Shown: positions 23,097-33,761 of the stretch, piece by piece | How positions within the stretch are numbered: the stretch's first letter is position 1 | How the letters are laid out: each line of letters starts with the position of its first letter | From: Gyromitra esculenta | Taxonomy: Eukaryota; Ascomycota; Pezizomycetes; Pezizales; Discinaceae | DNA: 64,000 nucleotides | Direction of reading: 5' to 3' | Assembly: GCA_038503075.1 (NCBI GenBank) | Contig: JBCAML010000010.1 | Span: 558,001-622,000 of the forward strand | Notes under the pieces: model-generated | Told to the model about the DNA's origin: nothing | Databases searched by the model: none | Seen by the model: only the letters and a program-made list of their open reading frames with translations | Program-made: the position numbers and the translations under genes

Positions 23097-24818
23097 CTAT
23101 CCCGCATGCTCAATGATCTCACTTTCCAATCGTCCACCTTTTATCGTATGCTTCAGCTGCTCTGGTACTGCCCGCTCTTCATAGTCCCACTCCTCACCAA
23201 CACCCGGAATATTGATATTGATTGCAGTTGCCTTGGACGTGAAAACCTCCAAGTCAGGTGATTCTTTCGATACATAGATCGTGCCACCGTCACACTGGTC
23301 GATCTGAACGGTTGGTGCCTTGCCTATGATTTGTAGCGCAAACGAGTTGCTTTTAATAATGTCGATTGAGGATACCAGGTTATCGACAATGACGCCAGTC
23401 TTGACACACTCGTTAATCGAGACGGCATTGATCTTGCCGTTGATCTTGATGTTGGTATTTTTGCAGCGGAAAATGAAGACCGATTGGTTGATCTCCACGT
23501 CATTTAAGATAAGCTCAGACTCGTTTTCGTAGTTCTCCTACGAAGGTATTAGCTAAGATAAGGATCAAAAGGCTCCATAGGGACTTACAATGATCCACTT
23601 GTTTCCATCTAGCTCCTTCTTTGGTGGTCGCTTCTTTGTTAAGTGGGCAGGCTTCGTCTTCGACGGCGGCGCAGGGGACTTTGCTCTCAAACTTCCCGAG
23701 GACGAACGACGAGCCGGCACAACAGATCCCGCCCGTAGGTTCGGGTTCTTATGTGTCATTTCGCTCTTGTCGACCTTGCGCAAGCCGGCGGTAACGTCAG
23801 ATCCACGATTAATCGCTGCGAATACCGAACCAGTAACGTCCGCGGGTGAGCTAGTACCATCCAAGGGCGTTGGGGGAAGCGGCGGAGGTGGTGGTGGGGG
23901 AGGCGGAGGTGGAGCTGCAACGTCGCTCCGGAAGCCAGTAGAGCTATCAATGGTTACAAGAGCTTCTTTTGCATCAACACCCTTTGCATTCCAGGTCAGA
24001 CCCATAGCATAGTGCTTCTTAGTGTATTCTTCAAGCGCCATGATAACCTTATAGAAGGACCGCACCCATTCAACATGCTTCGGGTCTTTCTCTTTATACT
24101 GTGCAATCACGCGGTTCCCAAAGTACTGAGCAGTACCCAACATCTCCTTAACGTAGTTTGCCGGCTTTAGTTCCGTAACCCATGCCAAACTCGGAATACC
24201 CTCGCTGACAGCTGAGAGATGGCCTGCGTAAGGAGAAGCCCTGTTGCTTTCAAAGATATTTGAGACGTTGGCCCACTCTCTCTGCATTACTGTAAGGAGG
24301 TCCATAAATAACTGCGAACCATCCGGTTTCTTGGCTTTGGTGGTGATCAAAAGGAACTTCCTTTGCGCAGCAAAGCACTTTTCCACGGCTTTGCTCTATG
24401 ATAGCTTATATCAGAAACAGCTCCAGAAACCAGACAGGACGTCATTTAATCCTTACCTGCTCCGCAATCAGTTCAGCAAGCCCCTTACTCTTTTCAACGT
24501 ATTTAGCCACAGCTGTAGCTATGAGCTCGTCGAAATCTTCGACTGACGGCGGAAGTGGTTCCGGGGGAGCTGGGGGAGGTGGTGGGGGAACATTTCTAAT
24601 GGTAGACGCAGCACTCGCAGTGGTAGGAACTGACGCAGGAGCGCCAGACAGTTGGTTTGGAATAGAGGCAATATCCTCGAGACGAGACGTTGCAGCCTCA
24701 AGTCTATAAGCTTAGTATCAGCAGGTGGGAAGAGCTTTATAGCTCGATGATGGATGGATTGATGAGCTAACCTCTTGATGAGGGTAGTTAAATTATGCAT
24801 CTGATTTGTATTGGCCAT
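23097..24818 (-). CDS. SRV2: Adenylyl cyclase-associated protein CAP/Srv2
   Basis: CAP/Srv2 recycles ADP-actin from cofilin and, in yeasts, links Ras to adenylyl cyclase. The start is 24818 (MANTNQMHNLTTLIKR), and an intron joins it to LEAATSRLEDIASI, the conserved cyclase-binding coiled coil. A short proline run follows, then the helical folded domain (VAKYVEKSKGL..., FLLITTKAKKPDG, ...NRASPYAGHLSAVSEGIPSL). Next is a central polyproline stretch (about 12 Pro near 23905), a WH2-type region, and the beta-helical C-terminal CARP domain after an intron at about 23534-23588 (NKWII|ENYENESELILNDVEINQ). The end at 23097 is ESEIIEHAG. Length about 520 aa, normal. Head-to-head with RPS28. Confidence 0.95.
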
Positions 24819-25402
24819 GATTGAAGAGGGTGATAATGGATGGCCGACGATATGAGGCTTCAGGGGGAAGAGAGAACTAATCGTGAGGGGCTGGAGAATT
24901 GGAGGGGGACGTCGCAGCAGTTACCCTACCTGCTACATCCGCGTCCTGAGCTCCAGACATGTTTCATCCAGCCTGGGGTTCTGACAGAAGAATTCAGAGA
25001 AATCAATAATATGGGATCAACTAAACCATATCTACGGCGAATCTATAAGATATCTTATTACTATTGAATCATGAAAACAAGGTAGCAATCATATCTATTT
25101 TTAGCAGCAACCAGCAAACATTCCGCAGAGCCCCATCACCAGACCAAATGGCTTTAGGGCAAACCCTCAACCCACACAACAGTCCACAATCGCGAAACCT
25201 CAGAAAGTTGCATAGCGCTCAACCACTCGCTGGACAATAACGAAGATCACCACCGACGAATCTACGCCTCACGAATCCACCAAAATCCTAACTCCCTGCT
25301 AAATCTACAAACCGTGAGTCATCCTCTAGAAAAACCGATTTCGCAACCTGCAAAAGAAGACGGAAATCCTGATAAAGATATCCCGGTGGACAGATCTCAG
25401 CA
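24819..25402. promoter_or_regulatory. Divergent promoter, SRV2 / RPS28
   Basis: 584 bp between two divergent ATGs, one of them a highly expressed ribosomal protein gene. It includes the RPS28 5' UTR. No specific factor site is claimed. Confidence 0.45.
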
Positions 25403-25692
25403 ATGGAATCAGGAAAGGCCGCCGTCAAGCTCGTCAAGGTTACCAAGGTTCTCGGTCGTACCGGTCCGTAGCCCTTCTCTGTCTCCGTCTTCTCAGTCCC
25501 TTCTCTCGAGGGATCCGGCATCCTCCTAACATACTTGCGTCTCCAGGTTCCCGTGGAGGTGTGACCCAGGTCCGCGTTGAGTTCATGGACGACACCACCC
25601 GATCCATCATCCGTAACGTCAAGGGCCCTGTTCGCGAAGACGACATTCTCTGCTTGCTTGAGTCTGAACGTGAGGCTAGGAGACTGAGATAA
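25403..25692 (+). CDS. RPS28: 40S ribosomal protein eS28
   Basis: eS28 of the cytosolic small subunit, near the mRNA exit channel. Two exons: 25403-25463 ([20 protein letters not shown]) and 25547-25692. They join as [19 protein letters not shown] and end [22 protein letters not shown], virtually identical to the universal eS28 C-terminus; 68 aa. The intron (25464-25546) interrupts the Gly codon and begins GTCCGT, an unusual fungal donor with C at +3. Its acceptor CTCCAG is normal. The splice is forced by protein conservation on both sides. Confidence 0.96.
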
Positions 25693-26164
25693 GCATTGGA
25701 ATTTGGAGATTCGAAGGGTTTCGGGTTTTTTCTTTACAAAGTAAAACATGAGATAAAAGTTCCTTTGGCCTGGTGGAGGACTGGAATGTACCAACAGGAT
25801 TACCAAAACGAAATCTGGGGCTTCATTTTTCTTATCAAGGGAACTCGGGATTATCGGAGTTTGTGTTTTTTCATGACTGTGATGGAATTCGATTTTTGAG
25901 GGCTTTCAATCACCTTTTTAAGCCAATCCACTGTAGGACTCGGTTTTCGGAATAGTCTGTCAAGTCCAACCTTTTGCTTCCCGAAAATACATGGGTATGA
26001 AATGGTACATGAAGCATCCAAGTACCATTCAAAAAAAAACATCAGCAATGGCTTCCGAACCTCCGAATATATCCAAAGTTTTCTCAACGCCAATAAATTG
26101 TCTCAAAACATTTCCAGTCCTGCTTGACCCATATAAAGTCTGCCTGACCATTATCCTATCCTTT
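25693..26164. other. Convergent 3' spacer, RPS28 / EXO70
   Basis: 472 bp between convergent stops, AT-rich. Small ORFs on both strands show no signature. Confidence 0.6.
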
Positions 26165-28289
26165 TTATAACTGTGCCAGCATAGTCTCCAATGACTGCCG
26201 ATCATACTTGACGTACTTATCCCTCATCAGGTCCTTATATTTGTCATGGAACCTCCCATAAAGCGGCCCGATGAATCCGATCTCCTTACTCAACATAATT
26301 CTCACCTCCTTGTCTGGGAATGTATATTGCTTATGCCTCTGCACCAAGTCCTCAAACGCCGTATTGAAATTCTGTCTCGTCAGCAAACCCACCCCGGAAA
26401 CGAATCCTTAGATGCCAGGAAACAAACCTTAAACTTCTCCTTCACCCCCTCCTTCTCTTTAGATGTTAACGTGACCTTCCCTCCCGCATGCTGCTTCGTA
26501 TACGTCACGTCCATCAAGAATGCTGCACACTCTTTCCACTGCTCTAGATACATCTTGACTGCGTCCTTGCGCCACTTTTCAACCTTGAGTTGCGATTCTC
26601 GGGACATGATGTTGGCCAGATCACTCTTGCGGATGTTGCTCTCGATGAAGTGAACGTTGTTCACCATGAATACCGCCACTGTTGACGTCTTCTTAATCAT
26701 GACCCGGGCCTTCTGCTCCAGCTCGTGGATTAACTGGTCAATTACATCAAGACAGAATTGTGATAACAGTAATGACCCATCCGCACCGACATCAAACGAC
26801 GACGGCGGAATGACGGTGGGCGCGGTATACGGCCTATTCCAATTACCCTCACCGAGCGATACGAGAAGGCTAGATATTGCATTCGGATAGTCTGCCATCC
26901 TGCGGAGTCGGGCCATGACATTGACGGTCAACTCTGCAACTGTATTATCCAACGGCAGCGCGACCATTCCCACCCCACCCTTCTTCACATCTTCCAGAAA
27001 GTGCGAAAAGCTTCCTTGTGCCGTTAACCGCAGTGGTTTCAGGGCATCCGCAAATTCCCGGCTCTCGCCTGTCTTTGTCTTCAATCGCACACTCGCTGGC
27101 TGAACGTTCTCAATGACATCATAGGCGAGGAAGCAATCAGTGACCATATTTGCTTTGACAAAGGCGTTCAAATCTGCAAGGGTCTTCTTGAACACAGTCA
27201 TTGGTTGTAAAGTGGTATTGCTATATACTGTTGCCCATTCTGTCGGCGGGAACAGTTGGCAGATGTTCTCATACTCGGCTTCGAAGATCGATTCAAGGGA
27301 ATTAGTATATATGCCAATACCATTTGAGCCCTTGTCATACGGAGATTGGTTGACGCGGCGAGTGGTATTGACAGTCGCTAGGGCGAGGGATGAGAGAGAG
27401 TTTGTCATGTAAGGCCCACGGACCTCGGCATAGATTGTGGTGGCATTAGATTGGATACCGGATGATTGGGCAAGAGTCGAAGAGAGAAAGTCGTTGAGGA
27501 CTGCAAGCATATTGACTTTTTGGGAATTGAAAGTAGGGAATGGGAGCTCCTTAGTGATGTAATGAAGTGGTTCAACGGCTTTAGACTCCTCTGCTAGCGC
27601 TTGTCGGAATAGGTCCTCCAATTGCAAACTCCCACCTTTTAGGAGCCCAGTCTAAAGCTTCTATTAGCTATATCGGTCTTCAGAACACCGAGCGTGAGCG
27701 CGAACCATTTGCCCCACTGCCTTCTGTGTGCTTCTTAGATTCGATTTCTTCAGGGTCCCCAACGCGTCGTTAATCCGTTTCAATGATGCGAGGTACTCAG
27801 TCAATCCTGTTGCTTTGGGCCTGTATGCAAAAAAATAAAGTTAACGGACTGGCTAGTATATTTCGAGTGATCATTTGATGGCTTACCCTCGGCGAATTAC
27901 GCCCTCTTCCTGAGAAACGACATCTGCAGGCTGTCGTATTCGATCGATTGCGGCTATAGCGTCATCGATGTCTATTGTAATTCCCAATTACACAAGTCAG
28001 TAGCTGCCGTCACCACAATTCGGAGATTTTTCTCACTCCCGGAGAGAACAGTCAGGGACTGCGTCTTGCTGTAGATCGGTTTCACAGCTTGCTCAACATT
28101 CTGGGCGCTTGCAGATAGCTTTTTCAAGCTCAGTGAGATCTTGGTAGTGAGATCGGCGGTCTTTGACAGCTTCCTAGTGTACTGCAACGTTAGAGCGAGA
28201 GTGTCACCAATCTCATAATTCCGTAGCTCAACTCACGATTCGAGAACCTCGACCTCGGCGGACAGTTCGTCCATTCGAAGGCCGTTCAT
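26165..28289 (-). CDS. EXO70: Exo70, exocyst complex subunit
   Basis: Exo70 tethers secretory vesicles to PI(4,5)P2-rich plasma membrane at growth sites and binds Rho GTPases. The start is 28289 (MNGLRMDELSAEVEVLES), followed by a conserved N-terminal coiled region, VEQAVKPIYSKTQSLTVLSG. The main exon (about 27627-26430) has the Exo70 helical bundles (LEDLFRQALAEES, FEAEYENICQLFPPTEW, VFMVNNVHFIESNIRKSDL). A last intron (about 26380-26429) is spliced to NFNTAFEDLVQRHKQYTFPD, KEVRIMLSKEI and the signature C-terminus FIGPLYGRFHDKY...KYVKYDRQSLETML, a basic lipid-binding surface. Five or so exons, about 620 aa. Internal intron ends near 27650-27990 are approximate. Confidence 0.92.
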
Positions 28290-29328
28290 GATGGTGGTGG
28301 AAGTTGTACTATGGTGGCGGGGGAGCTTCGTTATGGAAAATAGTCAATCCGAGTCGTTTTCGAGCTGTTGATTGTTGTTGGTAGCTAATGCTGTTGGACC
28401 CTTGACGTGCGTGTGGGATGATGTCTCACTCCCTGTCCAAGATTCCCACGTGCAGATCTTAGGCGGAATTGAGTCCCGCCCTCAGAGATCTAGGCTCAGA
28501 GCAAATCCGTCTCACACCCACTGGATCCGCTATTCATTCGTTTAAATTTTTCTGCAGGTCGACGACTCGAGAGACTCAGATCTTTACACAACGACTCGCG
28601 ATGATTTATCTTGGAAACACCTCCTGAAAATCTTACCCATGATTTTGTATCAATTAAACGTAAGTGGTTCCCTTCAAAACTTCGCTGACTATCTATTAGA
28701 TGCTTTTTGAAAATTTGCCTTCTTCTAAAAGGATTTAGAATCATAGCCCCAAATTTACCTCGAAAAATCAAGCTTTATCCTATATTCTCTGACGTGTGAA
28801 ACGCTCTGATATCAACTATGCAGGATTCAGCTGTCTTGCCTTGTGCCTAGGGCTCAATGAAAGGGGTTGATAATATATCATACCTATTATGTGGAGGGAA
28901 GGTATTTGGACAGATCTTGGTTTGAGTCAGAAGCACGGTGACATCAGAGGCAAGGCGAAGCAGAGCCGCACTCACCCCCGGTAACTAACTCTCCGCAGGA
29001 AGCCCTGCGTTACGCTGGACAAAGATGACATGAGCCATAGCTTGAGGGTCCTTCTCTCTGTATCCCTGCGCGAGCTGGTCCTGTCGGGTCTTTTTTAAAT
29101 CCTCCCCGCTTCCATAATTGTCATCGTGGTCTTTATTCGTGGTTTCCCTGGATATTTGGCTGTGCCCCCAACGTTGATCAGCTTAACAGGACCGAGATAT
29201 CACTGCCCTGTCACAGGCAGCCTATATCGGAATATAGGATTTGAGGTTTGCTCCTTTTATACTGCTAAGCTATAAGTTCAAAGTTTCTGGCTCAAAGGTT
29301 GACACGAAAAAACTTCAGAAATCACAGA
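28290..29328. other. Divergent spacer, EXO70 / zinc-finger gene A
   Basis: 1.04 kb with both promoters. The ORF at 28496-28771 has no recognisable sequence. No repeat found. Confidence 0.55.
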
Positions 29329-30639
29329 ATGGAGGGTTTAGAAGCTGATCTTGATGGAGTCTATTCCACCACTGGTTTCATTTGCTCTACATGCGATATC
29401 GTCTTCGGAGAGAAGGCCGATCTCACATCCCACTATCAAAAACATCCAAATCACCACTTCTGTAACCGTTGTCAAATTCACTTCACCACCCATGAGCGCC
29501 TCCTTCAACATCTTCTTGACTCCCCCAAACACTCTATCTGCATAACATGCAAACTTGACTTCCGCACCGCTGAGTCCCGTTCCATGCACTTCAAAAACTC
29601 GACTAAACACATATATTGTCCTCGCTGTAATGAACACTTCGATACCTCTAGTCAACTCTCCGCACATAAATCGCAATCTGCAGATCATCATCAATGCCTT
29701 CCCTGTCGCCTCGACTTTTCCACGGCCAAGGAGCTCACTCGACACTACCGCTCTGACCCCTTGCTCCACGCCTACTGCGTTCCCTGCAACGAACATTTCA
29801 CCTCCAAACCGAAACTGCGAGCCCACTGTATTAAGACAAAATGTGGTGTCTGGTGTGATCGTTGCGATACCCATTCATCGTCACTCGCATCTTTTCGACT
29901 CCACCTTGAAGAGTCGCCAGTGCACCACCTTTGTGAGCGTTGTAACCTTGATTACCGCACTGAGGAGGAGCTGTTCACCCATCAGCAGGCCCGCCACTCT
30001 AAGAGCATAGCATGCAAATCATCTGATTGTAAGCGGATGTTTGAAACCCGCGAGCAGATGTTGGTCCATCATCATAAAATCCACCAGCAGTTCTTCCACT
30101 GCCGCACCACGGGCTGCGGAGAGCACTTTTTGAGCGAAGGAACGATGCTATCACATTATCAGCGTGCGCATAAAAATCCTGTTAAGTGTACGGCGACTTC
30201 ATGTGTCGACTCGTTCGAGAGCATGGAAGATATGCTGAAGCACTGGATGAAATGTCACCGAGCCAACCGCGGGTTTCCCTGTTTCCACACGCCGTGTAGC
30301 AACCAGTTTAAGACACTACAGGAAGTAACGAAACACTCAAAAGAACCCCACATCCGGTGCGTAGTGAAAGAATGCGCAGAGATGTTCCAAAGCAAGCAAG
30401 CGATGGTGACGCATCTTCTAGAGATACATTTTTGTTGTGGGGTTTGTAAAGATGAAAGAGGGCAGGGAATGGTCTTTAGGGATCGATGGGAAGTTGAAGA
30501 GCATTTTAGAGGGACGGTTGGGGGGCATTACTATTGCTGGTTATGCGCAGAGTTATTTTTGGACCGGCGACAGTTCGAGAGACATCATGAACTGAAGCAT
30601 AGGGCTGGCGCAAAGGAGATTGTAGAAGAAGTTGACTAG
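29329..30639 (+). CDS. Tandem C2H2 zinc-finger protein A (about 15 fingers)
   Basis: Intronless, 436 aa, starting MEGLEADLDGVYSTTG. Almost the whole protein is zinc fingers. Fingers 1-8 (residues about 18-230) are CX2C-X12-H-X5-7-H units of 26-27 residues with no TGEKP linkers. They tend to alternate a 'YCxRCxxHF' type with a 'xCxxCxxDF.T' type. From about residue 232 (SIACKSSDCKRMF) the fingers switch to CX4C units (HCRTTGCGEHF, KCTATSCVDSF, PCFHTPCSNQF, RCVVKECAEMF), then two degenerate CX2C fingers. One even-type finger ends in KC rather than H (residue about 176). No other domain. Probably nuclear and nucleic-acid-binding, but its target is unknown. Convergent with the related gene at 32898-33761. 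Confidence 0.85.
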   Translation: MEGLEADLDGVYSTTGFICSTCDIVFGEKADLTSHYQKHPNHHFCNRCQIHFTTHERLLQHLLDSPKHSICITCKLDFRTAESRSMHFKNSTKHIYCPRCNEHFDTSSQLSAHKSQSADHHQCLPCRLDFSTAKELTRHYRSDPLLHAYCVPCNEHFTSKPKLRAHCIKTKCGVWCDRCDTHSSSLASFRLHLEESPVHHLCERCNLDYRTEEELFTHQQARHSKSIACKSSDCKRMFETREQMLVHHHKIHQQFFHCRTTGCGEHFLSEGTMLSHYQRAHKNPVKCTATSCVDSFESMEDMLKHWMKCHRANRGFPCFHTPCSNQFKTLQEVTKHSKEPHIRCVVKECAEMFQSKQAMVTHLLEIHFCCGVCKDERGQGMVFRDRWEVEEHFRGTVGGHYYCWLCAELFLDRRQFERHHELKHRAGAKEIVEEVD

Positions 30640-31171
30640 GTGGACCTTCAAACCTCAGTGAGATGTAGGGACCACAAAGGAAAAAGACAAGGTTGACAAG
30701 ATGATTTTGATGGGGGATGTGTCTGGGAAACGTTTGCTCTCCTTCAGGATCAAGCTACCCAACCCATCTCCGCCCCGGGATGCAGCCGCCAGTCCTGAGC
30801 TACTATTGTACCTTGAGATTGCACGCATACTCCTCATACCCTCCCCGTTCACCAACGGTGTGCGGATATATACAAAATCATCATGAGATATTTCCTAAGG
30901 AGGATTTCTTTTCTCTTAATATATAGCAATTGCTTGTTTTCCTCGAAATATTTTGGGATTTATGGAGTTTGGGGAAAGTGGAAAATAAAAGTGAATCTGC
31001 ACTTTTTGTACGAAGCGTATGCGTTCGTTATGTGTTTAGTCCTACAGAAATAATTAACGACCATTAGACTTTAATTTATAAGAATCAGACATATTTTTTT
31101 CTATAGCGTTTCTACTAGTGTTTTAATAGATATATATGGAGAAGGTTAATAGCTAGATCAGTAGAGGAGCT
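30640..31171. other. Spacer 3' of zinc-finger gene A
   Basis: 532 bp, AT-rich. It holds the presumed 3' UTR of the zinc-finger gene. Small ORFs on both strands are unsupported. Confidence 0.5.
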
Positions 31172-31799
31172 TTGAAACTATTAGTATTGCGTCCTATTAC
31201 TAAGGGCTCCGCCCTAGTAGATCTTCGACAGCCAGACAGGCTTTGGGAGCTTTCTATTGGCCGAACTGCTACATATATAGTGCTTGTTATTGCTTGTTGT
31301 TGGAATATTAGGCATGCTGGAAGACAAACGAGATCGAATGCTTGCTGCTTGTCTACTGTACATATTCGGGCCTACAAAGTATCCATGCTTTCCCTTCCTG
31401 GGCTTCTGCTGAGCCCCGCCGAGCCCGCCAAGATGAGGAAAAGAAGGGTAGGAGAGACACAGGGGCAGAATTGAGGGATGAGGGGATTTTGTTAAAGTTG
31501 GTTTATGTTGTTTTTTGATTTGGTGTGTTTTGTGGATATTGTTTGTTTTTGTGGTTTATTATTTGTTGCGTTTTGCATGTTAAGAGCACTATAATCTACG
31601 GGTTGAATGTACTCATTAAATAAATAAATACATAATAAATAAGTGAGCCCGCCGAGAACTCGCCCTCTGAGACTTCTTACAGGCCTCCGATCGAGCACCG
31701 GAGCCCATACATATTAGGAAGACATTTCCAACACCTGTATCTCATTCAACATCCTAAGCTCAAATAATACTCGATCATGGTCCAAAACTTCAACAGGGG
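31172..31799 (+). repeat. Dispersed repeat, long copy
   Basis: Both ends match the reverse complement of 52713-53030. The left part runs TTGAAACTATTAGTATTGCG, ...GGGCTCCGCC..GTAGATCTTCGA...CAGCCAGA, GAGCTTTCTATTGG. The right part runs CTCATTCAACATCCTAAGCT, ...AATAATACTCGATCATGG, ending near AACTTCAACAGGG. The interior (about 400 bp) is longer than in the other copy and has a GT-rich stretch near 31500-31560. No ORF of note. Superfamily not recognised. Confidence 0.75.
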
Positions 31800-32897
31800 T
31801 AGCGGTGTAGCCGAGTGATCGTGTATGATTTAAGTTTAATCTCGCGCGATACAAGGATGGTAGCTGATTAACGGAAAATAAGATGAGAAAGGTGAACTTA
31901 TGAATCAGAGAAATCTTGGATGAATTACAGTAATAGTCTTTCCCGTGATCTTAGAGGTGTAAGGAAGCGGCGTGCGTGACTTTTTAGCTAATGGTTCTTG
32001 TTTTCTTACGTATGGCATTATATACATGTAGCAAATATAGCAGAAAATAATCGAGCTCTACATGCATTTGCCGGGCATGGGATCACGGCCTATAATGCAA
32101 CAGATTAGCTAAATTCCATGTGTTCTACAAAACGTTACTAGAAGCCAGGGGAAGGAGGGAGGAGGGAGGAGGGGCGAGCAGGAAGAAAATTGCGAACTAC
32201 TTTTCATGACGTAAAGAGCAAGCACGATAAGGATCAAGAAATGGTCGAGAAACGATTCAGCTATGTATAATATCAAATAGCATGGGATTCGGCCAGAAAG
32301 CTATGAAGTGACCCTCAGTACTAGAGACCTTGACCGCATCCCAGCATGCATGCCAAATTCGTGAGTATCATTCCTCGGTACCCCTGTTGCTCTTGAGATC
32401 TTCATTGAAGCTAAAAGGGTGGTTACATGATGGTCAAAACCTTCAGGGAAGCTAACATGTCGCTAGGCTTTGTATATTTCACCATTCTACATCGGCATAG
32501 ACGGCCCTGTGACTAAAATTGCCTGTCTTCCGCCGGCAGTATTTATTCCGCGAATCTTGAAGTAAATTAAGAAATGTGGAACTAATAAAAAAGCTATTGG
32601 TATTTCAGACACATACCCCTAAGCAATTACAGGACCAGAAGGCTCCCATTTGATACTGGACCCGCAGCACCTGTGCCGCTAAGAGAGACCACAAAACGCC
32701 GATAACACTCCCAGAACACTATAGGATCGTACGCCAATAGAGCAAGATATAAGAGAAATCTCGATAGTCCTACATTACATTCATCACAAGCGATAGAGCT
32801 CTCCTCGCTGATTGCCCTCACATTTTGGTACCAGTTACAACCTTCCGCCCAGCATCCCTAACCTCTGGGCGCTGTGCTAGCGCACCTGGATGGGTTT
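31800..32897. other. Spacer between repeat and zinc-finger gene B
   Basis: 1.1 kb, AT-rich with a purine tract near 32150-32185. Nothing codes convincingly. TACATGTA near 32031. Confidence 0.5.
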
Positions 32898-33761
32898 TCA
32901 GTTGTGAACTTCCTCTTCATGCTGCTCAAGACCTCTTTCAGTCTTACAGTCCTTTGTGCAGAGCCTACAGATATTATGATTTGGCGAGTGGCTGTAGTGG
33001 TGCTGAAGGCCCCAGTAACTCACGTACTCTTCGTTGCAGCGTTGGCAGTAATGGTGTTCAGAACTTTGAACATAGTGTTCCTTGAGCGCGGTCCAGGTTG
33101 CAAAATCGGTATTGCAAGGCTGACAGATGTAGTGTTGCGTTGAATTGTCGTAGTGTTGCTGGAGGCTTCTGAGGGAATCGAAATGTCTGTCGCAACGCTG
33201 ACAGTAGTCGTGCTCACTACTCTGAACAAAATGCTCTTTTAACCCATTTTGAGTGGAAAAGTCTCTTTTACAGTGTGCGCATATGTGGTGCCGTAACGAT
33301 TCACCCAAGTGATTTCGAAGCCCTTTGTGGGAGCTGAAGTGCTCATCGCAGCGCTGACAGTAGCTATGCTTACGGCTCTGGACATAGTGCTCTTTTAGTC
33401 CATCCCAGGTAGTAAAATCCTCCTCACAAGGTTTGCACAACCAGTGTCTGTTGGAGTCCGTTTTGTGAAAAATAAGACCGATACGTGACTCGAAGTGCTT
33501 GTTACAGCGTTGGCAATATGCGTGCCGCTTAGTACTGTAGACGAAGTGCGCTGTGAGTGCTTCGGGGCTTTTAAAGTCCATATTGCAAGTATTGCATATA
33601 TTATGTTTTCCCGAGTCCCTCCTGTGCTGGTTTAAGGACTGCGTGGAATTGAAGGCAACGGAACATCGGCGACAGTACTCATGACTGTTTGAGTTCATCC
33701 AGTGCTGTTGAAGCGCACGAAGATTCTGGAAATCTCGGTCGCATCTGCCGCATTCGAACAT
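32898..33761 (-). CDS. Tandem C2H2 zinc-finger protein B (11 fingers, two-finger super-repeat)
   Basis: 287 aa from the first in-frame ATG at 33761 (MFECGRCDRDFQNLRALQQH); upstream codons stay open but lack ATG. The protein is an uninterrupted run of 11 CX2C-X12-H-X5-6-H fingers with a 26-27 residue period and no linkers. Odd and even fingers form two classes: odd, 'xICxxCxxDF.T...LKEHYVQSSEH'; even, 'YCQRCxxHFxSxxxLxxHxxxSxxH'. The repeat unit is therefore two fingers of about 53 residues, duplicated at least four times. The last finger is CRLCTKDCKTERGLEQHEEEVH. No activation, BTB or SET domain. Same architecture as gene A at 29329-30639. Function unknown. An unseen 5' exon cannot be excluded. 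Confidence 0.83.
   Translation of the reverse strand: MFECGRCDRDFQNLRALQQHWMNSNSHEYCRRCSVAFNSTQSLNQHRRDSGKHNICNTCNMDFKSPEALTAHFVYSTKRHAYCQRCNKHFESRIGLIFHKTDSNRHWLCKPCEEDFTTWDGLKEHYVQSRKHSYCQRCDEHFSSHKGLRNHLGESLRHHICAHCKRDFSTQNGLKEHFVQSSEHDYCQRCDRHFDSLRSLQQHYDNSTQHYICQPCNTDFATWTALKEHYVQSSEHHYCQRCNEEYVSYWGLQHHYSHSPNHNICRLCTKDCKTERGLEQHEEEVHN

Noticed and set aside
29338..30010. Long antisense/alternate ORFs over zinc-finger gene A
   Set aside because: Shadows of the regular finger codon pattern.
31795..31870. tRNA-like string (GTAGCCGAGTGATCG...)
   Set aside because: Resembles the D-arm of a Leu/Ser tRNA, but there is no acceptor stem pairing, anticodon arm or GGTTCRA loop downstream.
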